Positions 45,280-56,785 of a stretch of DNA of 64,000 bases are shown here, piece after piece. How positions within the stretch are numbered: the stretch's first letter is position 1; the number at the start of each line of letters is the position of its first letter. This DNA comes from Chionoecetes opilio (lineage: Eukaryota; Arthropoda; Malacostraca; Decapoda; Majidae). The DNA lies in contig JACEEZ010020501.1 of assembly GCA_016584305.1 (NCBI GenBank), positions 22,501 through 86,500 of the forward strand. Direction: 5' to 3'. A program made the position numbers and the translations under genes. Under the pieces are notes generated by a model. That model was not told the DNA's origin, ran no database searches, and saw only the letters and a list, made by a program, of their open reading frames with translations.

Positions 45280-46596
45280 GGGATGAGCCTGGTCCAGAAA
45301 CTGAAGGGGAAAAGACAACACTTTTTTACAGCTTGCAGGGGAAGCACTGAGTAAAGTTTTTCCAGGGGGGTGCTAAGAGCAGGCGCCTTGATGTTGTGTT
45401 TTACGTCTAAAAGGAGGGCATCCATCAAAAATGCCCCGAAAAGAGCCAAAAAGACCGTGCAGGGACAGGGATCCATTTCAAGGGAAAATTTAACCTGGGC
45501 ACAACATCCAGCAGTGGAGAAAAGGGAAAATTTCGGTAGTTCCCTTTTTTTCCCCCAAAAAGGCAAGGTTTTATCAAATTCCCGGGAGAAGAAATTTGGG
45601 AAAAAACCCCCAGCAAAAGGGAGAAGCTCGAGGGCAAGGAGCTGTATGGGCACATGGGAGCACTCGCTTTTAAGATCACCAAAGAGGCCCCGGGGAAGAG
45701 GCTTTCCCGAGGTTTTCAAGTCAAGAAAAAAGCAGACCCCACGCCTCCTTCCCATGCACTTCATGCAGCAGAATTGGGTAAAAAGTTGTATCATCACTGC
45801 AGAGGATACCCGACGTCAGGTCCTGTGTTTTGGGAAAGTGCACAAGACCCATCCCCCCTGTTCCAGAAGTGCGGGACGAAGAACCCGGGCAAAGGGTTCC
45901 TGGATATCACCACATGAGGCGTACACTGGGAGGCAGCGTGTGTTTATTTTTTGATTTGGGATGCATGCCTTTACAGGCTGTGATACCGTCAGGGCATTTG
46001 CTGGCCGGGGGAAGATGACGACACTCAAGCAGGTGAAGATGGACAAGACATACCAGGATGCTTTCCACGAACTTGGGCGCTCATGGGAAGTGTCTCCTGA
46101 ACTCTTTGAGAAGCTACAGGAAATCCCCTGCCACATGTACCTGCCATCTACCCACACAACTGAGGTGAACAAGCTTCGGTATGAGCTGTTCTGTGCGAGA
46201 CGTGGAGAGGTGGAGTCAAGTCAACTCCCTCCTTGTGAGGACTGCCTCTTCATGCATGCACTACGTGCAAACTACCAGTCTGCGATCTGGAGAAGAAGTC
46301 TGCAGAGCCAGCCATTTGTTGCGAACCCAACAGACTGCGGCTGGATGACAGATGAGGACGGCAAGCTTGCTGTCAACTGGATGCGAGGCTCACCAGCACC
46401 AGATGCTGTTATGCAGCTACTGTCCTGCAAGTGTGTGCGGTCATGCGAACTCCCTAAGTGCACTTGCCTCAGCAATGGCCTGAAGTGTACGGACATGTGC
46501 AGGTTACAGACATGCCAGAACAAGGCTATTGAAGAAGAGCCGGTAGCACAACAGTCAGATTCCGAGTCTGACGTAGATGATATTGAGGAGGATTAA
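45280..46596 (+). CDS. C-terminal part of a recurrent invertebrate element-associated Cys-rich protein
   Basis: From 45961 the frame is clean for 211 codons to TAA: MHAFTGCDTV-AFAGRGK, PCHMYLPST, NKLRYELFCARRGEVESSQL, PPCEDCLFMHALRANYQSAI, GWMTDEDGKLAVNWM, PAPDAVMQLLSC. It continues into a CXC-like Cys cluster (CKC-x3-C-x4-CxC-x6-C-x3-C-x4-C) and an acidic tail. Upstream, in corrupted sequence, the same protein continues in shifting frames: ISDGMSLVQKLKG, then the SIKNA-RAK segment, then AELG near 45770 and IITAEDT near 45795. I recall this family as widespread and unnamed in arthropods, molluscs and cnidarians, usually multicopy. A mobile-element origin is inference. The Cys cluster may bind zinc or DNA. 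Confidence 0.7.
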
Positions 46597-47230
46597 TTGG
46601 CCATAATAGTAAGTACAAGCCCATGGCATGCTTAGTGTGTATTTACAGGACTTGTATTAAATGTGACAATTACTATATTCATTTTAGTGACATTTAGGCA
46701 TTCCTGTCCCCAAATTTGACATTTTAAAATTTTTCTGAATTTTCGGTAGGGTGTGTCTATTCAAGAAGTGATAACGACCATTAAGCTACCAGTGTGCAAG
46801 GGCTATCATATCAAAACATAAACTAGAGACATGTAGCAAGCTAAAAACACCTAAGAGAATTAGTCACCCCGGGTGGTACCGATATCCCAAAATTCGGGTC
46901 TTGGCTCATGGACTATTAAGGCTATGTCACACGAACACTTTTTCCGGCATCTTTTGGTAGCAAACGCGTATCAGGCATCATTTGACGCCTGATACCGGCA
47001 TCTTTTGGTAGCAAACGCAGAGTCGCGCATGTTCGTTCTTATGCCACCAGTACCGGCATTCTTGTTTACATTTTGGAGCAGAGTTGTATACAGGAAATAT
47101 AGCTGTATCATTTTGCATAGTAATAGTAATATGGTGTAGGTGAGAGGAGAAAAATAAAGATGAGAGGAGGAAAATAAAGTGTTTGGTAGAGTAGGGTAGG
47201 AGAAATAAATAGGTTTTTAACTCTCTATAG
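46597..47230. other. Spacer with inverted flanking motif and small repeats
   Basis: 46859-46925 (TAGTCACCCCGGG, GGTACCGATATC, TTGGCTCATGGACTAT) is the inverted equivalent of 43930-43990. 46950-47020 holds CCGGCATCTTTTGGTAGCAA twice around a GTATCAGGC hairpin. Confidence 0.65.
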
Positions 47231-47454
47231 GCCTCTTCCATTTGTGCCCTAGTTCCAGGAACCAGTTCTTTCAGTTCAGGGCTGGGTTCAGTTCCTGGTT
47301 CTGGGTTCGCGTGTCACAAATGGAACGCAAAAACCCCGTTTTTTTGTTTACAAACAAACTCAGCAGGTCTGCAGGCAAGAGTAAGGGAGAGAAGAGAGAA
47401 AAAGAAGAAGGAAAAGGAAGGGGAGAGAGAAAGAGAGGAGAGATAGAGAGAGAG

Positions 47455-47514
<60 letters not shown>

Positions 47515-47675
47515 AGAGAGAGAGAGAGAGAGAGTAGAGAGAGAGAGAAGAGAGCGAGAGAGAGAGAGAGGGAGAGGGAAAGGAAGGAGAGAGAGGGAAA
47601 GGAAGGAGAGAGATGGGAGAGAGAAAGGAGAGAGAAAGAGCTAGAAAGAGAGAGAGAGAGAGAAGAGAGAGATAG

Positions 47676-47715
<40 letters not shown>

Positions 47716-47722
47716 AGAGAGA

Positions 47723-47764
<42 letters not shown>

Positions 47765-47765
47765 C

Positions 47766-47798
<33 letters not shown>

Positions 47799-47818
47799 AG
47801 CGAGAGAGAAGAGAGAGA

Positions 47819-47863
<45 letters not shown>

Positions 47864-48290
47864 GGAGAGGAGGGGAAACATTAAAAGTGTAATTCAAGCT
47901 TGTAATGTGAAGGGATCATATCCAAGTTTTAATATCGCGGGACCGCTTTCCCCCTCCCACGCATGCCCCTTGTAGGCCCTGTCTGACATCCCCTCTCCGA
48001 CTCGTGCATGTGGCATGCGGAAAACCCTCTTTCACGATAAGAGAAATAGGGCCCCAAGCGCCATTGTTTTTGTTATGAACTGAAAACTCTAACCAGCTAG
48101 ACCGAACTCTTCTGTGCGGTCCCCCAATGTGGGTGTAGAGAAGTTCAGGGAGGGGGTTTTGCTGCGTCCACTGGTGGTACCCCTGTGTTCGGCCTCGGAC
48201 CCAGGTTTTTGCGGTCGTGCGCAAATGGGAACGGCCTGAGGTCTCGTGGGTTCCGTAACTGGTTCTGAATATGCCAGATGGAAGAGCCTT
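47231..48290. mobile_element. Possible inverted-repeat element enclosing a GA microsatellite
   Basis: GGCCTCTTCCATTTGTG at the left and CCAGATGGAAGAGCC at the right are imperfect inverted termini. Inside, GGTTCC/GAACC motifs recur near both ends. No transposase and no confirmed target duplication, so the call is tentative. Confidence 0.45.
47370..47880 (+). repeat. Long (GA)n microsatellite
   Basis: About 500 bases of GA with AGAGAAG and GGAGAG slips, purely purine on the + strand. The long Arg-Glu and Leu-Ser open frames are artefacts of it. Confidence 0.97.
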
Positions 48291-51194
48291 AGAGATCTTG
48301 CGTGGAAGCAATCTTTTGTTAAGTTCTAACCAATCAGTGTGGTGGTGTGTGTGTGTGTGTGGGTGTGTGTATTGAATATTAGGCATTTTAATCCGACATA
48401 TTGGTCATATTACCTCACCCTGATAGAGCCAGTGAGGGATTTTACCTTTGTTGGCGGAGGTGGCTATACCGTGGGATGCTCGGGGGATCAAAGGCGGAAG
48501 GTGGGCAATTATATTTTTTATTTTATATGTGGTATCGAGATAGTTAATTTATATTATTTAGTATTTTATAGTTATATTGTATACTAGCAAATTAGTTGCG
48601 TGGGGGCGGAGCCGCGAAGCGCTCGTGGAGTCCATGTCCTCACTGCACTCGATTTTTCAGGTGTGGTGGGAAGGCCGGCCTGACCTCGACCCGACCGGAC
48701 ATTTACGCTGTGGTGGGGTAGGAGACTTTGATTATCTTTGAATCCCGCTGCCGATTGACAAGCGAGTGCTTCGCCAATCTGATGCGCCCCATTCAATCTC
48801 TACACAGTTTCAGCGTAACAAAAGTGAAAGGTAAAATGGAGTTTAAGCTGACCAGGCCAGGTCATCAATTTTTCCTTGCTAATCGAGAGTCCTCACTGAT
48901 ACGGAAACAGCCGCCCCCACGTGCACGAGGTTTTATTGTGCTAACGGCCTCGCTCGTCCTTACGCCCCGATTAAGGCTCTTGTAAAAATGGTGGTAATGC
49001 GTGTAAGGACTCTTTTTGTTATTTAGTGTGTGCGTGGCAATGTCAAATACAAACAGGATGCATGCAGGACTGTGTGTGGTGGGGGGTATCTGACAGGCAG
49101 AGGCTGGGCAGTAGTTAAGACAACGGTTGGAGAATACGGACACACCATTTGGTGTGGCGACGTGCTCGTGAGAGGGCGCGGATGTGAAGGTTGTTTGGTG
49201 CGGAAAGAGCGGAAAGTAAGAAGGCGAGCAGTTGGGAGGCCCTTGGAATAACTGCATCTCGGTAGCCGAGATTAGAAGGCCGTAAAAGGGACGGTGCGTC
49301 CGCGGGGCGGGTGCATGGGTTTCTGAGACCCACTGGAGCGTCCGTGTTTTTTGTTTTTGGTCCTTGGCCTAAAATTAGTGGGGGGTTTTTCAGAATGGAG
49401 ATTTTTTTGTATTTTCCGCAAACCCATAAAGTTTAGTTTTTTGTAATTTTTCATAGGCTTATATTTAGTGAACATGACTGCTGGGCAACATCTAAGTATT
49501 TTGTGCACGGGGCACCGTTCTTACAAGGGTCAGAACAGTGTGAAAGTTACAATGAGAATTACCTCCTAACGGAGGAGTTTTTTGCTCCCCTGGGGCCCCC
49601 CCGCCGAGATTATTAACCTAACCTCTTAAAGGGATGGGGGGTCTCTGACGGGGAGGGGGCCTGTATGCGATATTAGAAAAAACTGTATTTCTTCAATATG
49701 TATATAAGTTTTGAAGGTTACGCGGAAGTGGATTAATACTACACATTATACTGCGGAAAAAAATAATTTAGAAAACTTAAGTGGTAACGGCGGTAGCGAA
49801 CCCGGCCGTTCTCGTCCATTATAACAGATTTATTTTGTTTATTGGTAATCTTATACAACAACGCCTCAGTAAGATTTACAATATAACCAACCAAATATCT
49901 CCTTAACAAAGCAATGCACTTGTAATCTTCCCTTGGAAATGGTTCAGGACGCCTCCAACCCTCTTGGAAATTACTTAAATAGTGGAGATATGTATAAGTT
50001 TACCATAAAAAATTTGGGAAAAAGTTAGCCAATAATCTGTCATTTGATGCCTCCTTCCACTCCGCACACGCCAAGGAGTTAAGTTCTAATCTATTAATTA
50101 ACCTCAAATCTATCCTACAATCATGCTTGTGGTGGGGCATATATTTCTTACTAAAAACAAACCTAAGCTTAACCTAACCCTACAACATAAACCCTCCAAA
50201 ATTTATGAAAAGATTAATCACCTTATTGATGCCCACTGGTGGCGGCTACCCAGCCAGCACACTTACATGGGGCCCATGTGTGATTTTCATGGAAATTTGG
50301 TGGGGCTAGGTGGGCATGGGTAAAGGAGGGGGAAAACCATGGGCTATAGATGGGACCATATGGGTTGCCCAAATAGTGGCCATTTTCCGAAGTGACAAAA
50401 TTGCATAAACAAATCGTCCAATTGACTGAGAAAATAAACCTGGAGGCAATTATTCAAATATATAGCCATGGTTTTTTGTAGAGGAATGTTACATGGGTTT
50501 TATCTGGGCTCTATGTGGGCTTCCCATATAGATATACATTTCTCCCATCATTCCACAACTATGCAGTAGACTGTCTGAATGATTGCGATAGTATCGTTGA
50601 GGAAATAATTCTACTTAATTTCTATGAACATGAATGTTTTTTTAGATTTTTATGCACAGAGTTAGACTGTTTTTATGGTTAAACATGGGGGTGCCCACAT
50701 TTGGTCATTGTTCCCCCTTAACTAAAACATACATTAAACTGACTGAAAGCTTGCTAATTTTTTTGTAAGCAAATAATAAGATAAATTGGTGCATATGGTA
50801 ATTTTAATATAGTGCTATATTTAATAGGATATTTGACTGATACGCCAACGGGGGGTTTGGGTGACTTAAATTCAAACATGTCATAGTAACCTTTTAAATA
50901 ATTGTCAATTGGCATTCGTAATGAAATATGCCATCAAAATTTTAAATAGATCCGATTGTTTTATTTTTTTATTTTGTGAATCATATATAGTCTATTGTGC
51001 TTTGAAAGAAAAGAAATCATATTTATTGCATGTTTTCAGTAATATTGGAACCCTTGTTGGTTGCTTCAAAACTTGTTGGAATGGGGAGGGCGGCGGAACG
51101 TCTCGAGTGAGGAGAACAGGTCTACCACGCCTGTGATGCATCATAGGACATCACCAGGGGCTCATAGTGTTCCCAAAGGGATCCTCGCAGCCCT
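48291..51194. other. Spacer without recognised genes
   Basis: A short (GT)n at 48337-48370, GC-rich text at 48600-48720 and 49030-49330, and AT-rich text at 50560-51060. 50245-50300 (CCCAGCCAGCACACTTACAT, GGGGCCCATGTGTG) has the look of a dispersed-repeat end. No exon or terminus could be supported. Confidence 0.4.
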
Positions 51195-54100
51195 AAACAA
51201 GAACAAGAACAAGAACTTGCTGCGAATTGAGGTGAGGCATCCAATTTGTTACTTGAAGGTGTCGGGTGAGACAACCTAAGTTTCTAGGTTTTGTTGGGAT
51301 GCAGAGTTGAATAATCGTGTTAGCACTGAAGGTGAAGCTGTGGTGTGTTAGAGTTATAAACTCTATGGCTCCTGGGGTGATGCACACGTAGCACAGCCTT
51401 CCTCTCCTGGGGTGCACTGTTCTTGTTACATTGGTGTTGGTTGGGGGTTGGAAGGGGCCGTGGCAAGCTGTGGTTGCCACAGCCTCTAGTTGCCCCGAAG
51501 GTGTGCAGTATGCAGATGGGTTAGCAGGTTAGATCCTGTGCAGTTGACCCTACTTGTGTAGAAGGTCCTGGCTGTTTTTGAGAATTTGAAGCCAAGGCCG
51601 GGGTCGGAGAGCCACCCAGGAGGTCGCTAGAATTGGCCTGCGGAGAGGAGGAGGGGATAGAGATTGGTATGAGTGCCGTGCGGTGGGAGTAGGTGACGAG
51701 GGACATTGCAGGAGGAGGTGTTCAGGTGTGTCCAGGTCATGTGGGGCACCAGGGGCAGTGAGGGTCATCTGTAATGCCAGGTTTGTGTAGGTGAGAGTTG
51801 AGGAGGGTGTGGCCAATCCGGAGTTGGTGACTTGCGTGTCCAGGGCACGGCTGGGGTGAGTGGGTCCACCAGTGTGGTCGTGTGTCAGTAGTCTACGTCC
51901 AAAGTTGACTTGTACTGTAAGGCATCGTCAGTCAGCTCCATTGTCCCAGTGTCGGTTGCATGTAGCTGAAGGTTAGTCAGTGAATCAGGTCAGGGTCTGT
52001 GGTCATGTCTCTGGACGATGGGGGGGGGGGTGGGGAGGGCGTGTGCCTCCGCTGCCGCCCTGTCGGGCCACAGTGTTGCCCCTGACACCAATGTGGCACT
52101 GAGGGCACCCACTGAAGGTGGAGACATGGCCAGAGGAGGATAGTGAAGAAGAGGTGTTGGGATTGTGAAACTAAGGGCATTGGTGAGTGTGAGGGCGGTG
52201 ACGTCGGAGAAGTGGCGGCTGGAGGGAGTAGTGAAAAATGGTTACAGCACAGGAGGGAGGGCACGGTGGTGGCCTACTTGATGCCCTCCCTGATGGAAAA
52301 AAGTTTTCTGCCGTCAGAGGAGGCAGTGGGTGGCAAACCTCCAGCTGGTGGCAAGTGGACCTGGCCGGGATGAACATGGCCGCACCAACAGACGGAGGGC
52401 TGGCAGACGGGAGCTCGGTGTAAATGTGAGGGAGTACTGTAGCGGGTGTGTAGGAGGGAGTAAAAAAAGGTACCCTGCCCTGCAATGGACAGGCAGCCTG
52501 GACCATGGTATAGGTGTGTGAAGGGACAGAGGAAATTAGAGAAGAGAGAGGAAACCAAGGCCCAGGGGAGAGGTCTTCTCCAAGTGCGAAAAGGAGGGGG
52601 AGTCACCCGGAAGAAGCAAGAAGGAGAGGGCTATCTCTACGAAAGTGTGTGGGGCTTGATACGGCAGGGGGCCATCAAGTGGTTCCCTACAGTGGAGGAG
52701 GAGGGAGTTGGAGGGCATGGCAGCTAGGGGAGGGGGGCAAGTTTTTGTGTATAGGTCGGGAACAAGGAGGGTGGAGCGCGGTGTGGACAGGGAGGAGGGG
52801 AGGATTCTGCCTGAAGGTGGGTGAATGGGAGAACCTGAAGGGCCCCAAAGCTATACGAGGGCATTATTCTGGATTACATCTAACCTTGTGGAGGACGGAA
52901 AGGTGAGCCCCGCACCATAAACCTCACTCCCGTAGTCCTAAGCGACTAGGATGTAAGTGCAATAGAAATGAAGGAGGGTATTCCTGTTCGCACCCCACTG
53001 ACCCCTGCAAGGGACTTCATTAAAGTTAAGCCTCTGAGGCAACGAGGTCACCAGGTACTGTATGTGGCGGCCCAGGTTAGGCGGGGGGCCATCCAAAACA
53101 GTAAACCAAGGAAATTTGTCGGTGGGTTTGAAGGAAATTGGGGACCCCCATTAATGGTGACCATTGGGATGTTGGGAATACGCCTTCGGGGAAGAAGCAC
53201 AGGAAGGCTAGACTTCTGGGCACTTCACTGTCAGGCCCCAACGGGTGGTCCTGAGTGGACGGCATCAACCCACTTGGAAGATGGTCTTGAGCCTCCTGGA
53301 TACTGGAGCAGAGCAAATGAGAGAGAATGTCATCAGCATAGAGAGTGCATGTGTGCATGGAGAGCAGGGAAAGTCGAAAAGAAGATGTGAAGAGGACCAG
53401 ACTGAGGGGGAACCCTGGGGACGCCTCGGGTGACGGTAGACCTGGATAATGGGTGTTCCCGATCACCAGAGAGAGGACCTGGAAGATAGGAAGATTTAAC
53501 CCATTGGAGCGGGGAGCCATGCAGTCCCAGGCGGGCAAGTTTTTCAATGAGGCATTATGTGAGGAGGTGTCAAAAAGCTGCTTGGAGATCAAATAAAGTG
53601 CTATTTAGTGTGAATTGTTTTTTGTGGGTAAATCCCTTCCTGTTGTGGTGCTCCAGCTGGAGCAGGGCATCCAGGGTGCCCCGTGAGGACGAACCCGAAA
53701 CATGTTTGAGGAAGGTGTTGTGTTCCAACCACCATGTCAACCTACACCGTACTATTTGTTCTACTACCGTTACTAAGATTAGAGAAGAAGGCTAATGGGC
53801 CTATAGGAGGAAGCCTTCAGACGAGCCTTTGCCAGGCTGTAAGAATAGGAATTGTGATGGCATGGACGCACACAGAGGGAACGTCCCCCGACAGCCAGGC
53901 TGGCGTTGAAGAAGTCAGGAGGGAGGCAGGCCAGAGCATCTGGGAGGCGGCAAAGGAAAACCGTTCGGGACGTTTGTACGTCCACCGCCTTCCCCCTCTC
54001 CTCCCCACGGGACAGTGCGTTGGTAAAGCGAGAAAAGCTTCCTGGGGAGTTATAGCAGTGCGAATTGTATGGCCGGTGTGTGGAAGGGGTAACACAGGTG

Positions 54101-55535
54101 GGGGTTATAAGGGGTCTGAAGAGCCGGGGAGTGTGAATGGTGGGATGCAAGGCACTCGATCTTTTTTCGGCATCAGGACGAGGAGGGCACCGTACTAGTT
54201 AACGGAGAAAGTGAAGGGGGGTGAGGGTGCTGGACCATATTCTGAAAAAGGACCCAGCCCGGGAGACTGAGGGGAGAAGGACAGGGAAGCACAAAAGGAG
54301 GCCATGCAGAACGTTTCTGCATCAAGAAATAACAAGTTTGCAATCGGCGGCTGCAATAAACGGAAGCGACTACGGAGCAAGGGAATGGGGCTCTTACGCC
54401 ACGCAGTAAAGGCGTGGCGTTTGGGCCTGAAGGGCGGCCGCAACACTTCCGGGACACCAGGGGACCCCGGAAAGAAACGTGGGGGTGGTGGGAAGTGATT
54501 AGATGAAAGTGGTGGGACCCCACGGTCCCCAGGGTGACTCGTGAGGTATTGAATTATATCCGATTGAAGGGAGGGTAAGGGAGTGGGTAAGTGAATTAAT
54601 TTGATTGTAAAAGAGCCCCAGTCCTCCTTTGTGAAGGACCAACGAGTTCTGCGTGAAGGGGGAGGGGGGTGGTGGTACTGAAGGGTAGGAAATTACAACA
54701 GGAAGCTGGTCGCTCCCCATGTGAAGGGTCAGTTGTGACAGTGGTGAGGAGTGACGGGCATTACCCAGGCAGAGATCAAGGTGGAGGGGTTCCCTGAAAA
54801 CTGGATCAGTCCTGGGTAGGGAGGCCAGGTGGAGTAAGGAGAGATAAAGAAAACACTGTCCGCCAGAAAGCTCGGAGAGGGACCTGCCCGAGGGTTTCTT
54901 CCGGCTCCTGGGGAGGGTCTGTTCCCAGAGGCATGATGGCATTAAAATCACCATTTATTAAAGCATGGGGAGGAAAGCTGAGAGAACAAGTGCTGGAATC
55001 CTGAAGGGTTATATATAAAAACATGGATGTTATATCCAAAGAATCGGAAGGGGCCCTGAATCAAAGGTAAACAGTCACCCCAGATGCTCCAGGCACCCAG
55101 GGGAAAGAGTGATAGTGAGAGGGCTAGAAGAGGACGGGAGCGGTGGACCAGGCAGAAGCAGGCGCCCCTGCCCGCGGTCCCCCTGTTACCATCCTGTAGG
55201 AAGCATAGTTGGCGAAAGGAGGGGGAGAATGCGTCTGTGAGCCACGTCTCACAGACGGCCAACAACAGAGGAGTGATGATCCCCGCACAAAACAAAGACG
55301 GAGGCCCGAGGCCCTCAGTAATGTTTATCAGCGGCCGACGGAAGTGTACGACGTTCTCCAGGGCCCCGCTGGGAATTTGCTCAAGCAGGCTCACCGGCGG
55401 GCGATTCCAGCGGCCCGCCGTGGGCCATATGGACATTTGCCTTGGGTATATTAACTGAGTGAAGAATATTTTATGCTTATACTTTGTTAAAGTAGATTGC
55501 AGATTATAGTTATGTTTTAAGGGAGTGTTGCACAA
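51195..55535 (-). pseudogene. Non-LTR retrotransposon C, ORF2 (endonuclease, RT, RNase H), broken
   Basis: On the - strand, from about 55300: LLAVCETWLTDAFSPSF (endonuclease), INGDFNAIMPLG (GDFNA motif), then LTLHMGSDQLPVVIS (SDHLP motif with a His to Gln change). Next is reverse transcriptase, IGNTHYPGLPSPE and TLYADDILSH with YADD at 53329-53340. An RNase H-like stretch follows (SVGAAMFIPA, LPPLTAE near 52320-52430), and the C-terminal DTPEHLLLQCP near 51720. The 3' end is a CTTGTT repeat tail at about 51195. Many frame changes break it. Domain order and RNase H recall the Jockey/I group. Confidence 0.82.
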
Positions 55536-56785
55536 ACCATTAGCCGATTAATAGATAATGGGGTGTTCAACCACTTATAAAAACATTACTATATAATGCA
55601 ATATGCTTAGAAAATTTAACCAGAAAATATTCCTGGTCGTTATCCAGTAATACGCTGAAAAGGAATTTCTAGGATCATAAATTGCTACGGGACATTGTGT
55701 GTATTTCATACGTTACAAAAACATTTTCGTTATTGAGTTTACATGCTGGTGTACGTGGAACACTGAAACGGCGTGCAACAGCCATATAGAAGGATATAGG
55801 TTGCGGCGAACAAACATAAACAACAATCCACCCACTCGTGCGTTTCCAAGTAAACTGATTATTTTCACTCAGACCACAGCGCCAGGAGCCGTCAAGGAAT
55901 TCCTAAAAAAACGATGTTCGTACTGCAATGATTTATATTATTCAGTCTATTTCGATATAATGAAGGAGCGAAAACATTGTTATAACTAGTTTCTCATTAT
56001 GTTATCGATGGTTAAGGGTGACAATTTAGACTTTTGTGGGTTTTTAACCATTTGTAATGGCTCATCGTTTACGTCTGGCAGTTAGGTACATTGATAGCTG
56101 GGAGAAAAATTTCAAATAATATTATATTCTAAATCATGATATTATTATATGTTAAACTTCCATCGATCTACATATTCATATTAGGTGTACCGTTGAGTAT
56201 TGAATGTGTGATAAATGTTGGAAGTTATTGAAATAAGGGAAAATATGACCTTGTGTTATTCCGTAATAATCTTCGCCGCGGTTAACTCAAGTGTTATTTT
56301 TATTTAGTGATACTATTAGCTAGCTAAACACACAGGACTACTGATTAAACCCTTTTTCCATGTAAACTCCTTTCTCTGTACGTATATCAACTTTATTCTC
56401 TGTATCAGCTGGGTGTTCCTGATAAAGCTGAAAATATTTGAAATAAACTGATATATGATCATTTCTATAAAACTATTATAAAATTTTATAACAATTTTTA
56501 ATAAGCTTGAACAGGCAATAATAGTGATGGTACCGAGATTGAGTACTATGTATATTACTGAGTGAATATATATAATATGAAATGAAATTTCCACAAATAG
56601 TACCAGCGCCCAGCGGGCCTCTGGAGGATTGACGTCAAGTGCCGCTGCGGTCACTATGATGTATACTTACATCAAGATAATCATCTATAAAACTGTTGTT
56701 TCAACGGTTACCATAGAAATATTCAATTCTTGAAATCCTGTACATTAATTTTCAATATAGTAAATTATACCGTCTGAAATACACC
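55536..56785. other. AT-rich segment between the two LINE ORFs
   Basis: 1.25 kb, markedly more AT-rich than the GC-rich LINE on either side. CCTCTGGAGGATTGACGTCA at 56619 and CCTCCGGAGGGCTGACGGAG at 56792 are related copies, so this is probably an insertion or a rearranged junction within LINE C. No coding evidence; the open frame at 55699-55989 (+) matches nothing I know. Confidence 0.5.

Noticed and set aside
47242..47897. Over 200-codon open frames, Arg-Glu rich and Leu-Ser rich
   Set aside because: The GA microsatellite lacks stop codons in several frames on both strands; no protein family is involved.
55699..55989. 96-codon open frame as a gene
   Set aside because: AT-rich, no family resemblance, lies within the segment interrupting LINE C.
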